Source of the DNA: Ciona savignyi
Lineage: Eukaryota > Chordata > Ascidiacea > Phlebobranchia > Cionidae
Reading direction: 5' to 3'
DNA length: 64,000 nucleotides
Assembly: GCA_000149265.1 (NCBI GenBank)
Contig: CH003374.1
Span: forward strand, 239,813 to 303,812
Each line of letters starts with the position of its first letter. Position 1 is the first letter of the stretch. Under the pieces are notes generated by a model, which was not told the DNA's origin, made no database searches, and saw only the letters and a list, made by a program, of their open reading frames with translations. The translations under genes and the position numbers were made by a program. This document shows, piece by piece, positions 11,441 to 23,200 of this stretch.

Positions 11441-12378
11441 ACGGTAAATTACAAAAAAAATCACTTACCCGGACACACACAAAATAAATGCTTTTGGCAG
11501 TCGTTTAGAGCTTATATATTTATTAAACATATATAAGTTAAATCTGTAGACGCGTGGTCACAATCCAGAGGGGGTATAGGGATAATCTCCAAAAGTTTAA
11601 AGGTGACAAAGAAGAGCTTCGTTATCTAATCCAAAACGTTATACTAATTCGGACTTAAAATACCATGCACTTCAGAACTCAATGACATTTAAAATCACAT
11701 TTAGCAAGTCGCGTAGGAAATTTGTCGATTTTTTAATTGCCAAGTTTGAAATCTATAACAACCTCGCTAGCAAGACCATTTTAATATAAAAATGGGAATA
11801 TTATTCGCGTTTACTATTCGGCCACTCGACCACAAGAAAACTCGTTTCGTTCGAAATCTGCGTCACCATCTAGCGGTGGCACGATTATAAGCCAAGGTGG
11901 TTGCATGCTTTTCGCGGTGTGGACATTGTCAACAAACAAATCAAGTGGGCTTATGTCCAAAAAGCGGACGATGGTAGGCCACCCTGATTGGACAGGGGAT
12001 AAGAGCTTAACGGTAAGTAAGGATTAATACTTCGAGTTCCGAATACAAACATGGCGTACGAATACAATGTTCGAGTATGGTACGTGCTTTTAATCAATTG
12101 GCAATTTTTTTATTGCCATATAGCTTCTTTACATAAAGAAATTATAGATAATTCGTTTTTTAAGATTATAAGGTAAAAACAAAACTAAAATACATACATA
12201 ACAGTAATTCGACAAGCATTATTTGTATTTAATATGTGATCGAATCCATAATGGCTCTTGATATAGTTTTGCTATCCCATACGGTAATTTCCATTAGTTA
12301 TTGTTTTTCTCAACGTCATTTTGTAATATAATTGGCTGTTTAGAAAGCATATGTTTTGCATTTAAATGTAAAAAGGTT

Positions 12379-15300
12379 TCAGATTGTTTCTATATCTGAA
12401 AATAATAGCTTGACGGAGAAGTTTTCTCGGTAAATATCCCAAGTTTTGTTTTTGTGTGGGTTGTCTAACTCTTCCCGCTTTAACGTCATCTGATCGCCTT
12501 CGACTAATGACGTGTTGAACCAGAAATAAAACGGACAGTTGTCGTAGCCACGGGGCAAAGTTTTCTGAAAAAATATTTTGGTCGTAAAAGTTTTAAACTT
12601 CTTAATTTTCTTTATCATTATCGGCGTTAATATTCGTCACAGGTCATTGTGTAACCAGTCGTTTGGCCATAAATAACTGTTCTAGAAATAATAAACAAAC
12701 ACGTACTTAGCATATACCGCATGTAAATATTAAAATATATTCACCGAGGTCGATGTGAATCGAACTTTTATATCTCCAGTCAAAACGGGGCAGTTCATCA
12801 CCTGACAAGTCACATAATCTTGCTCGGAATTGTGGGTCATCTATAAAGGCAGAAAATAAACTGTTGTGTTCTGGGGGATTTACTAGAAAACGATTGAAGA
12901 ATTGGGCATGCCCCATGGGACGTTAGCATGTTTTTATTTTGTAGGCATGGGTGACATACTATTTTATATACGTGTATTACAACGGTCTTTAAATGTTATG
13001 TTTTAAGTGATTTCTAGGGTAAACGGAGTTATTTTAAGTACAAATATATTTTCCTAGTTATGGGTCCCATTTGAAAAAATGGGACACATATTGTTTTTGT
13101 CCGTTTTTTTTTTTCTTTTTTTTTTTTTTTTCTTTTTTTTTTCTTTTTTTTTTTCGTCAAACACTTGACAGGCATGGCATGGCGCCCCGACATCTACCAG
13201 AAGGAATAATGGAATCGCAATGAAACTTGGTGATTTTTTAGACAACATGGCCTAGATATGCAGAAACCGAAATTTTGGGTAATAAATTTAGGGGAATTCC
13301 CCTTGGACGTTAAAAACCAACACGGCCATTTTTTTCTAAAAAATTAGCTTTTTAGGCCATAGCACTTGAACGGCTGCTCCAATTTGAATCAAATTTGGTG
13401 GAATGTTAGTGCATTAGTCACTGATTTAACACTTAAAAGAAAAAAAAAATTACCTAGGGAAATACCCTAAAAATTAAACTTTTGCTGTTAAATGATAATT
13501 GTGACAGGCATGCTATGGCGCCCCGACATCTACCAGAAGGAATAATGGAATCGCAATGAAACTTGGTGATTTTTTAGACAACATGGCCTAGATATGCAGA
13601 AACCGAAATTTTGGGTAATAAATTTAGGGGAATTCCCCCTGGACGTTAAAAACCAAAACGGCCATTTTTTTCTAAAAAATTAGCTTTTTAGGCCATAGCA
13701 CTTAAACGGCTGCTCCAATTTGAATCAAATTTGGTGGAATGTTAGTGCACTAGTCACTGATTTAACACTTAAAAGAAATAAAAAAATTACCTAGGGAAAT
13801 ACCCTAAAAATTAAACTTTTGCTGTTAAATGATAATTGTGACAGGCATGCTATGGCGCCCCGACATCTACCAGAAGGAATAATGGAATCGCAATGAAACT
13901 TGGTGATTTTTTAGACAACATGGCCTAGATATGCAGAAACCAAAATTTTGGGTAATTAATTTAAAGGAATTCCCCTTGGACGTTAAAAACCAAAACGGTC
14001 ATATTTTTCTAAAAAAATAGCCTTGTTTGGGCATAGCGCTTGAACGACCGATACAATTTAAATCAGATTTGGTGGAATGTAAGTGCATTAGTCACTGATT
14101 TAACACTTAAAAGAAATAAAAAAAATTACCCAGGGAAATACCCTAAAAATCGGATTTTGTTCTCTAATTATGATTGTGACAAGCATGCCATGTTGCCCCG
14201 AAATCTAGCAAAAGGAGTAATGAAATCGCAATAAAAATTTGACATTTGTAACAGAACATAATCTAGATAAGCAGAAACCAAAATTTTGGGTAATGAATCT
14301 AGGGAAATTCCCCTGAGACGTTAAAAACCAAAACATTTTTTTTCTAAAAAATTAGATTTTTTGGGCATAGCACTTGAACGGCTGCTGTAATTTTAATAAA
14401 ATTCGGTAAAATGTTAAAACATTAGACACTTTGTGCCAATTAAAAAAAGAAAACATTTAATTAGGTTAATTTACATGAAAACAAAGATATGTTCCTAAAT
14501 TTTGATTGTGGCAGACATGCCATATCGCAATGACATCTTCAACAAGAAGTCGACAAATCAGATTAAAACTTTAAGAATTGTTACTTAACATGACTCACTT
14601 ATGTAAAAACAGAAACTTATCTACCAAACCCAGGGAAATTCCCTTATCTACCAAACCCAGGGGAAAACTTATCTACCAAACCCAGGGGAACTAAAAATGT
14701 AAATTAAGTTTGGTCTGTTAACTATGGGACCCATGCGTTTATGCTTGCAGAAACAAACTACATACTCAGTGTATAAAATACAAATTGTGGTTAGGGACCC
14801 TGTAGCATGAATATAGGGTATACAACATGTGTTTTACAAATAGTGGTGGTTAACACGTGGTTGACACTCTCTAGTTAATTTTACACTTATACAACTTTAA
14901 ACAATTTTTTAAATCGGAGATTTTGGATAACAAAATATATGGGCGTCGATAATACCTAAGACAGCAGTGCTCTTTTTATGCTCGGTTCTGTTAGGATCCT
15001 TTTTGGTGGTTTACTCTAAACTTGGCTCGGCTTATGTAAGACATATTAACTTACCTCTTTATAAGTTTTAAGTCAAATGGCTACTTTCTTTCTGTATTTA
15101 TAGAGCGTAAAACAAACTGGTCACCAGTGCGGTTGAGTGTTTAAGGATTTTAAATTCAATTTATCTTCAACTTTTATTAAAATTTGTAAATATCATTTCC
15201 AAAAAATATTGAAGCCAGAAGTATCGAAAACTGAGCTTCTTTTGTACATTTTTTGGTGTGCCGGGAATTCTCGAACCTCGATTTTCAAAATAAATTGTGG

Positions 15301-18300
15301 TTTTAAACTGACAACATGTTAGTTAGCATTACTAAAAGTTTCGACCCGATTAGACGAGACGCTTTTCCTTCGAAGCAGAAAAATATTGAGTGATACAATT
15401 ACGGAACAATGGTGTGTGCGACTATAACGTCAAACCGTATGGTGTAAAACCTCACCTAACGTGGGTGATGAATATTGTACATAAATATTCATGCAACAAA
15501 TTTTGAAAGCGACAAATCGTTTTAGCGAAACTAAATGCTTTTAAGCTAGCCTACTACGCCCTTTTAAACCGATTCGAGTGAAGTCGTTTAGCTAATTTCA
15601 CACTATTATAGTAAAAATGACAAAATGTAGGCTACCTCGCAGTTGTAACCTTCCGCGAATTTGCAAAGAAGAACTTCTACTCCTCCAGAAAGGATTTGCA
15701 TCGATAAATCTGAGCCGTTTCCTCGCCCCACTCCTGTGATGTACGGCTTGGTAACATGTTAAAGTCTGGTTTTATCGCACCCAGGGACCTTAAGACAAAA
15801 ACTGCAAAGTAGTGTAATAAGACTATGTTCATATAACGCTGGATAGATAGAATCGTTTTGCTGGCAATAAATAATATTTGCCCGAAACAAAAAATATCCG
15901 ACCGAGGATTGATGTGATAGTGACATTTGATATCTTCATATTCTTGGCTGGGGGTAGATGGCTTTCATATTGTTTTTTGATTTTCTCAAAATAACCGACA
16001 TAGCGGATCTGAGATGCTGTTTCCACGCCTTGAAATACATCACCAACCTCAAAATCGGTGCGTCTGCTACCGAAATAACTCAATGCCTCCTGCGATTGTA
16101 CTGATGTAAAGGGATAAAAGAATATTAAATTAATAAAAAACGCCATTACAGTGAATAAAATGTTTTAATAAAACTACGCGGTTTAGTAATTTGCACAATC
16201 TCTGTATAAATACTGTGATATTGTGATTATTAAAATCATTGATATAAGGGAACAGCACTTGGTGTTTGGTAGAATGTAGTAGGAATATAGGAAATAATTC
16301 AGATACCTTAGAAGTGTCAAATTTTCCTTCCTCAAGCAGCAAAGAACAGACCATTGTCCCTGTACGTCCCTTGCCTCCCTTACAATGAATGGCAACTACG
16401 TTGTCCGCATCTGAGTTCAACCAAGCTTTCGCGTCATCAATAAATTTCAGCAGATCACTGAACAGTCATAGGTGTTAATATATCATTTTCAAATTGGAGT
16501 TTAAGATTATAAAAACTTACACTAGTGTGGGTACATTATGGTCGTCAATCATAACACGGTATACACGATTATCAAACTTGCTTTCGTCATATCCTCTTTC
16601 ACCTAAACAATTGTGTAGTTAAAAGTATCAATTGTTTAATCACGATAGCAAGAGAGAGGATGCTGTATAATCTATAGAACAGTAATCTATAGAACTTTGT
16701 GATAAATTAGTAAATACAAAATAAGCAAAGCATCAACAGGCGTTGTAGGTTTAACATTCCAGCTTACAGCTTAACAGTTTACTTTGTATCTGCTTTCATA
16801 ATCCAGTCGTTCACGTAAGTGTGAATGTTACAACTAAATTAAACTTACTGCACAAGTTGTAGATCCTAAACTTGTCCGGATATTTGGTCTTAAAGAAGCG
16901 ACTGACTTCGTCGATGGGATTCCGGAACAAACTCTGCCTTCCGCTACTCGGGAATGACATAGCTATGACGTGGTCTGTAACGTAGGTTAGGTCCAGGTCA
17001 AAACCGTCTTTCTGAAATGTTTATAATGATGTTAAAGATGTAAACTATCACGTGTCCGGATTATACGACGTACACGGAATATAATTATAGAAACAATGTC
17101 CACATGCAGCTAATTTCTTTTACTATCTATATTTATAACTGGGAATATATTTTGAGGGATAGCCAGCAAGCAAGTTTTAGGTTTACACATCCTATATATA
17201 TGCTATAATAAAAATGTATGCATGCATTTCAGAACATTTTACCGTGTATCGTCTTTTATTTTGTGATATCATTTTTCTGCTTGATGCTTTTACTTGTTTG
17301 TGCATATATAACATTCTCCCCAGACGAACTAGACGAATTAAACGTGCCAGAGCCACCAATCTGGAACACATAAGCGCTTAACGTCATTTTATGCCTCATA
17401 AAAGTGACGACAAGATTTCCCTACCTTCCTAAACCATTCGCTCCGGTCTCCTGCACGATTTCGTCCAACACGGTGTAGAAAATAGTTACAACAAATGTGA
17501 TAACGACGATTAGGCCATCAACAACTTCCCAAGGGTTTGTGAAATATATTTTCGGTCTAATGAAGAAGGAGATTTTCTTGGCAACACAGAAAAGAGCATT
17601 ACTTAATTTTATCAAATATGCTGGCCTAGTACTGCTGGTGTAGGACAGGATAGGATATTCATGTTTTTCTTTTGGAAAACGCAAAAGGCGTGATTATACG
17701 GGTAATTGTTAGATTACGTCGCGCCTATACTATTTCAGTGTGTTGTGTATAATTGAGACATTCCTTCAATTCAGTATAACTTATTATTCCACTGGATCCA
17801 AGCAATATTCGTTAAGTGCCTTGCCCATGAACACAACCGATTAGCTAGCCACCAGTTTTAAACCTTAAACTCATTGGCTTTTTTGTATTCGATACCCACC
17901 ACAACGGATAATATTTTGAAATATGTATCAGGTCTCAGACGTAATCCATTGTTAGGCTATAAAAACGGTTTAATTAAATTTGTTTTGTGTAATTTTGCAT
18001 CATTTGCGAATTAAATACTGTTAGCAACTCAAATAATTAATAGTGATTGTGCAACAAGACTTGCCCGTATGCAAATATTCGTAAAAGAAGATCGAACATG
18101 AAGTAGCATGACAGAGCAAGAGCAATCCCATCGTAAAACATTTGAGATGACTCGCTTTTCCCCGGGAGACTGAGGTCTATGATCATTAGGATGATATCTA
18201 GAAGTATGAGAATCACGCCAATCACACGCATTCCAAGGTGATCTATCACATGTCGGACTCGGAACTGGATTCGACTGGAATAAGAAATTAAAAAGGATAT

Positions 18301-19410
18301 AGTACGCATCGCCGGGAACACGTCTGACCTTTATACACGGTTATTCGTGTCCACAATTACGTTACCTGAGCTATTTTAATCTGTTAAATACTATGCATAC
18401 ACTGATACAGTGTTTGTTTAACCTTTTATACCTTTTTAACCGGGTCAGTATCGAAACCATTATGGGCTAGTCACAAGGTCCGGTTTTACATACAATTTGA
18501 TATAAATGTCTTGTTTAACCCATTAAACTACTGAGTGCTTAAGTGCTAACTAGCCGAATCGAGTACCACCCCAGTAACTTAATAAAATAGGCTGGAATGG
18601 GATAGGTCGATAGGATATTCATGTTTATCCCCGCGAATGGGAAAACCAAGGGGGTTATCACACGGGCAACCGTTAGATCACCTCGTGCCCATCGTCGTTT
18701 ACCGGAGCTATTGTAGTGTGTTGAATATAATAGACACGTTCTTTCAATTTAGTAGAACCCATTAATCCGCTGAGGTTCAGGTAATAGCCGTAAAGTGCCT
18801 TGCCCACGGACACAACCGACTACCTAGCGACCAGTTTCGCATCTGCAACCCTTCGATTAAAAGGCGACGCACTTAACCGTAAGACCAACCGGTCGGACAA
18901 ATGCTTATTACTGAGAAGCACCGATCTTTATCGCCATATGTATCGAGCTTTGTGTGAACCAACACGCATTGTCATAGATCTTGTAACCAGACATCCTTTT
19001 GACTGCTGGTGAAACTGTGTATCTGACTTTCCTACCACTGTGTTGCAAAACAATACATATGAGATATAAGAATATATAGACCCGAGATTTGACGTCGGCA
19101 TTTCGTGCTTCCCGTCGTCTAATCCATGCTCGGTTTCACCCCACCATAATCCGGAAATCTCTGGTATTTCAACTTTTTCCTGTTGTCTTTTCGTCGGATC
19201 ATTAACAATTTCTTCCGTATCTTTCCAACTAACTTTCTTTACTGCACCATTTTTTCTGACTGGCGCGACAGGCGGGGCTGTTACCTCACCGTTACGGATT
19301 TCATGAGAAGTGACGTCACCTAAATTCAGCTGGACGTCATTTTTTGTGGAACTGACTTCACTTACATGGTCGCTGGGCGCATCAAAATTCAACGAGACAA
19401 AATCATCCAT
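12379..19410 (-). CDS. VSP: Voltage-sensor-containing phosphoinositide phosphatase
   Basis: Eleven exons: 19410-19082, 18274-18065, 17556-17425, 17360-17243, 17011-16849, 16602-16521, 16457-16307, 16089-15903, 15733-15636, 12840-12745, 12564-12379. All phases agree, giving 583 codons plus stop (Ci-VSP has 576 residues). The plasma-membrane voltage sensor controls a PTEN-like enzyme that removes phosphate from PI(4,5)P2 and PI(3,4,5)P3. S1-S3 lie in exons 2-3. S4 in exon 4 reads [17 protein letters not shown] with arginines at about 224, 230, 233, 236 and 239, matching R217-R232 of Ci-VSP. The basic linker ([15 protein letters not shown]) follows. Exon 7 carries the P-loop [10 protein letters not shown], catalytic Cys about 370. 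Exon 8 has the TI-loop region ([14 protein letters not shown]), and exons 9-11 the C2 domain ending FSDIETI. Intron 2 uses a GC donor (GCAAGT). The gene looks intact. Identity is near certain; the splice sites are my inference. Confidence 0.95.
13100..13156 (+). repeat. T-rich pyrimidine tract
   Basis: A run of T interrupted by occasional C, just upstream of the first satellite unit. On the coding (minus) strand this is an A/G tract, so it is not a splice polypyrimidine tract for VSP. Confidence 0.9.
13160..14700 (+). repeat. Satellite array, five units of about 337 bp
   Basis: The marker 'gacaggcatg(g/c)(c/t)atgg' recurs at about 13171, 13507, 13844, 14182 and 14514, a period of 336-338 bases (332 for the last). 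Units 1-3 are nearly identical; units 4 and 5 are progressively more diverged, as expected if homogenisation fades at the array edge. Each unit contains 'gaattccccttggacg', 'ttaaaaaccaaaacgg' and an A-rich block. Confidence 0.9.
14605..14692 (+). repeat. Short tandem repeat at satellite edge
   Basis: Three copies of a unit 'cttatctaccaaacccaggg' with short spacers at the 3' edge of the satellite array. A single diverged copy of the unit is at 29455-29475. Confidence 0.8.
14714..14885 (+). repeat. Terminal block of the satellite-bearing dispersed element
   Basis: Nearly the same as 29645-29820 over 170 bases: 'atgggacccatgcgtttatg', 'ggttagggaccctgtagcat', 'caacatgtgttttacaaata' and 'aacacgtggttgacac'. 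Both copies sit 3' of satellite-unit sequence, so satellite and block are parts of one dispersed element. Confidence 0.75.
17638..17872 (-). repeat. tRNA-derived SINE copy, head truncated
   Basis: A tail (caggataggatattcatg on the plus strand) and diverged body in reverse orientation, ending near 'accagttttaaaccttaaac'. It lies in VSP intron 2, just upstream of the exon that starts at 17556, in the same orientation as the gene. Confidence 0.75.
18596..18900 (-). repeat. Full-length tRNA-derived SINE
   Basis: A well preserved copy in VSP intron 1, same orientation as the gene, with the TCCTA-type tail, the 'cacgggcaaccgttagatca' block and the head 'gcgacgcacttaaccgtaag' as seen on the plus strand. 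Confidence 0.85.
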
Positions 19411-20200
19411 TGCGAAAACAACTGCAAATGAATATTCAAAGTACAAATCCCACTAACTGCATTAGTTTATTATTAACTCGCGTGCATATGGCACAGACCG
19501 GTGTGCATTACGTACAATACTTGATTGTTTGTACAAAGCTAGTATCGGAATTTGTGAAATATGAACAGTCTTTATAACATATCTAGCTGCACCTAGCCGA
19601 ATACATTGCGACAAAAAATACTGTTATAAAACAAAGCTACAAGGAAATTCCTGATGCAAAAATCAAACGAATTTATTGCTTGATCATTCAGAATACATTC
19701 ATACGAGGTTACAGTGCGCAATTAAAAGTGCAGTTTCAACACTGGCAGATGGATAAGATCAAAGGAGCATAATACTTGAAACAATGATAATTTGACTTGT
19801 TTAAGTAGGATTTAAATTGTAAGGAAATTACAGTCGTGTTTGGTGATGCAACATCTGTAGAAGGTAATTAGAAACAGTGTGAAACAGATAAAAATTAAAT
19901 AAAAGTACATTCTTAAAATTTTACTTTTTTGGGTTTATTCGGAAAAGTATTAAGTAAAGTGTGTGGTTTGGAAAGATATTTTCGAAAAGTTTCATGAAAA
20001 AAAAATTTAGAGGGATGATGGCAATAGTAAGCAAAATTAAATGAAAAAGCCGTAAAAGTGCTATACATGTCAGGTACCAGTAAAAATAACAATAAACAGG
20101 AGAGGATTTCTATTTAACAAATAGGCTATTATAAACGATATTGATATTAAAAGCAATCACTTAAGTACAAACAATAAAAGTAAGTTAAAAAATGTAAGCA

Positions 20201-23200
20201 CTAAACTGCTTGGGGCAGATCAGATTTTGGGGTGACGGGGTCACCGGAAAAGTGGGGTTGTTCGGGTTCATCTGTAGGGGGGGAGCTGGTGGTGGGTGAC
20301 GCTTGGACGGAATTCATAATTGCCTAAAATTAAAATTTGTCAGTATGGAGAAATGTAATTGTGTCATTTCAAAATTCTGTTATCCTAACTGTATTCGAAT
20401 TGTACAACATTTTGGAAATAAACTGGACCAGATGTAATTGTCTTATTATGGGCATTTTATCCAAATATGTATATGAAACTAGATTCATGGTATAACAGAC
20501 ATAATTGCGTGATCATTTCAAACAATTTCACTTCTAGTATATCTAAACTGTTTTATCGCCAACCCTTAAAAATTTATCTGGTTCGGTGTCAGTAATTACA
20601 GTGTTTAATGCATCAACCAATTTTAGAACGTCCCTACTCTAAACAGAATAACTAGATGTCATCGCAATTAATTTTTTAGTTAGTAAACACCTGCAATTCA
20701 ACATCTTGATCAACAGAAGACACAGAGGCTGTATGCCCTTCATTAAAATGTCCACTGTCACTGTCCTGAAATACAAAAGTAATATTTAGAAATGTTGAAT
20801 GACCCACAATTATAAAATATAAATAGAACTTTTATAAAAAACGAAATTTCAATGTACTGGTTGGTATTTAGATTTAAAATAGAAAAAATTATATAAGTGT
20901 GGCCATGGAAAAAATTGAGAGTTCAGATACTGTATGTTAAATAGCTACAACCAGTTTATTTGTTCTGCATGTTCTAATTTGAATTCAAGTCCTTTCCTTT
21001 AGCCTTAGGGTACATATACCATGTTTTGTCTCAATTAGCTAATTAACAGAGTCTTCTAGCTTGTGTATAATTTATTTATGAAAACAAAACCATATATGGT
21101 ACAGAGCCCATTTAAATAAACCGATCCCATAGTGCTAGAGATACAATATTCACAATTTTTCCGACAGCACAATGTTTACAAACAAGGTAAAAATATAACA
21201 TAGTATCAAAAAGAAACTAAGAGCAAAACCAAACAGATAAATAAAATACACAAACCTCACAGTTCCCAGTAGTTTTAATGATGTTTATTTTACACATCGG
21301 GCAAGTGTGCTTGTTGTGTAGCCACGGATCAACACACTTTTTGTGGAACAAGTGCCTAGTAAGATAAACCACAGTGTGATATATAAGTAAATATAGGAGT
21401 CCACCTTACACACGGGTGGTTTTAAGTTATAACTATGCATTACAAATATAGTAGTATGAAATATAGTAGTATGATCCTTAGGACGTTTCACGATATAACA
21501 CAACGTTGTGTATAAATTGTGAAACATCTCAACATTAACAGTGGTATTCGATTTTATGATTTAGGTTAAGCAACAAACTTCAGTTTAATGTGTTATGCTT
21601 CTAAAACATTTTAATAGCGTACAAAACCACTTTTTGCTTTAACCACTAAATCTAGTTTTATGGGCTATGCTTCAAATTCATTTGAGAATGCTCTAATAAC
21701 AAAGGTAATCATATCAGTATTCGCAGCTATGGCATATGTATCAAGCTTACATCACCAAATAGCCACAGGCTACAAAATTACATTTTATCATGATTAGTCA
21801 GACAATCACTCGTGTCGGTGCAATCTACGTATTAAACTCTTCCAAGAAATAGATTTCTGTTGCTGATGTGATCAAGATGTTAACAGTAATTTACATTTAA
21901 ACTGACAATTTAAATAATTTTAGTATATATCTGTGTACTGCACTATGCATATCACAATGTTAACAGTTATTTACATTTAAATTGTCAATTTAAATAATTT
22001 TAGTATATATCTGTGTACTGCACTATACATATCACAAACATAGCAGTAGTAATTGTTAAACATATTTAAAATGTATATAAAACTTAATGATCAAATCAAT
22101 ACATTATAATAAGATTAGGGTAGCAGAATATATATAGTAAACGAAAAGTATTTTAAATAATATACATGGTTAATCACATTCCACACTTTACAAACCAGCA
22201 AATAGTATTTGGCTTACTGGCAAGGTAGTTCACGAATGACATCACCAACTTTATAATTTTCAATGCAAATGGCGCATACAGAATCTGAACTTAAACTCTC
22301 ATCGTTTGTCTTTAAAGTTCGGCATTTAAGTTGTGAAATCGCTCTCTGTGCCAATCTATTTCGATGCCTCTGCCAATTTAAAATAAGTAGCCTTTATCAG
22401 CTATTTAACCTATAGAAAACAATTTTGCTTTAACCAAACGCTTTTGTAAAAGAAACAAAAATATAACATAGTTGCGTGAGTGTGAAATCATGTTAAGCTG
22501 TAGATACTGTAAAGCGAAGTAATCAATCAAATAAAACACTATTGCAGAAGAATATAGACAAGTAGGCACTTATGTACCAATGTAGATATACACTTATATG
22601 ACCCAGAATTGCACAACTAATGGATATAAAAAAATACTCATTATAATCCATCATGCCTCAATGTGGTTTGGTTACACGAAAGCAATTTGTAAGGAACTTA
22701 AATAGAACCTCATGTGACAAAACAAATGCCTTTCTAAGAGACCTCGGTATTCAGTGTGAGACGGATATAATGTATTATGATGTAATATGATGTTATTTAT
22801 ATACCAGGCCACGGTTGTGAGCTTGCAGGATACGGAAACGTTGTATATAATAAAATATCAGCCAAGCCAATGACACCAACATCAGTATCATGAATGAAAC
22901 CGACACAAAGATGATAGATGTCCTTTCCAGCTGAAATCTGAGAAATAAAATCGTATATCGGTACCGTAATTGAGTTGGTTTATCATAAATTAGAATGGAA
23001 AATAACATGCAGCACATGATCTTAGCTAAAATTATTCTTAATAGTAGTTGTATACATAGCCTGGGGAAATTGTATCACTCATAAAATTATTTTTAGGAAA
23101 ACGGACATGACAGAAACAGGAAATGCTGCATTTTTATGATTCAGTTCACAGTTCAAAGAATTTTAACTCACTTTTAAAATATCACAAAAAACAAGCTTAC

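Larger units (their letters stand above)
9700..12378. other. Gene-poor stretch with LINE remnant and SINE
   Basis: No coding exon of a host gene was found. Contents: an AT microsatellite near 9909-9921, a decayed LINE 3' end (about 10203-10990), a SINE (about 11155-11440) and unique sequence downstream of the VSP stop. Confidence 0.5.
12846..15635. other. Large VSP intron carrying a satellite-bearing element
   Basis: The 2.8-kb intron between the two C2-domain exons. About 1.8 kb of it (13055-14885) is repeat: a pyrimidine tract, five satellite units and a terminal block found again near 29.7 kb. The rest (14890-15635) shows no feature I can support. Confidence 0.7.
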
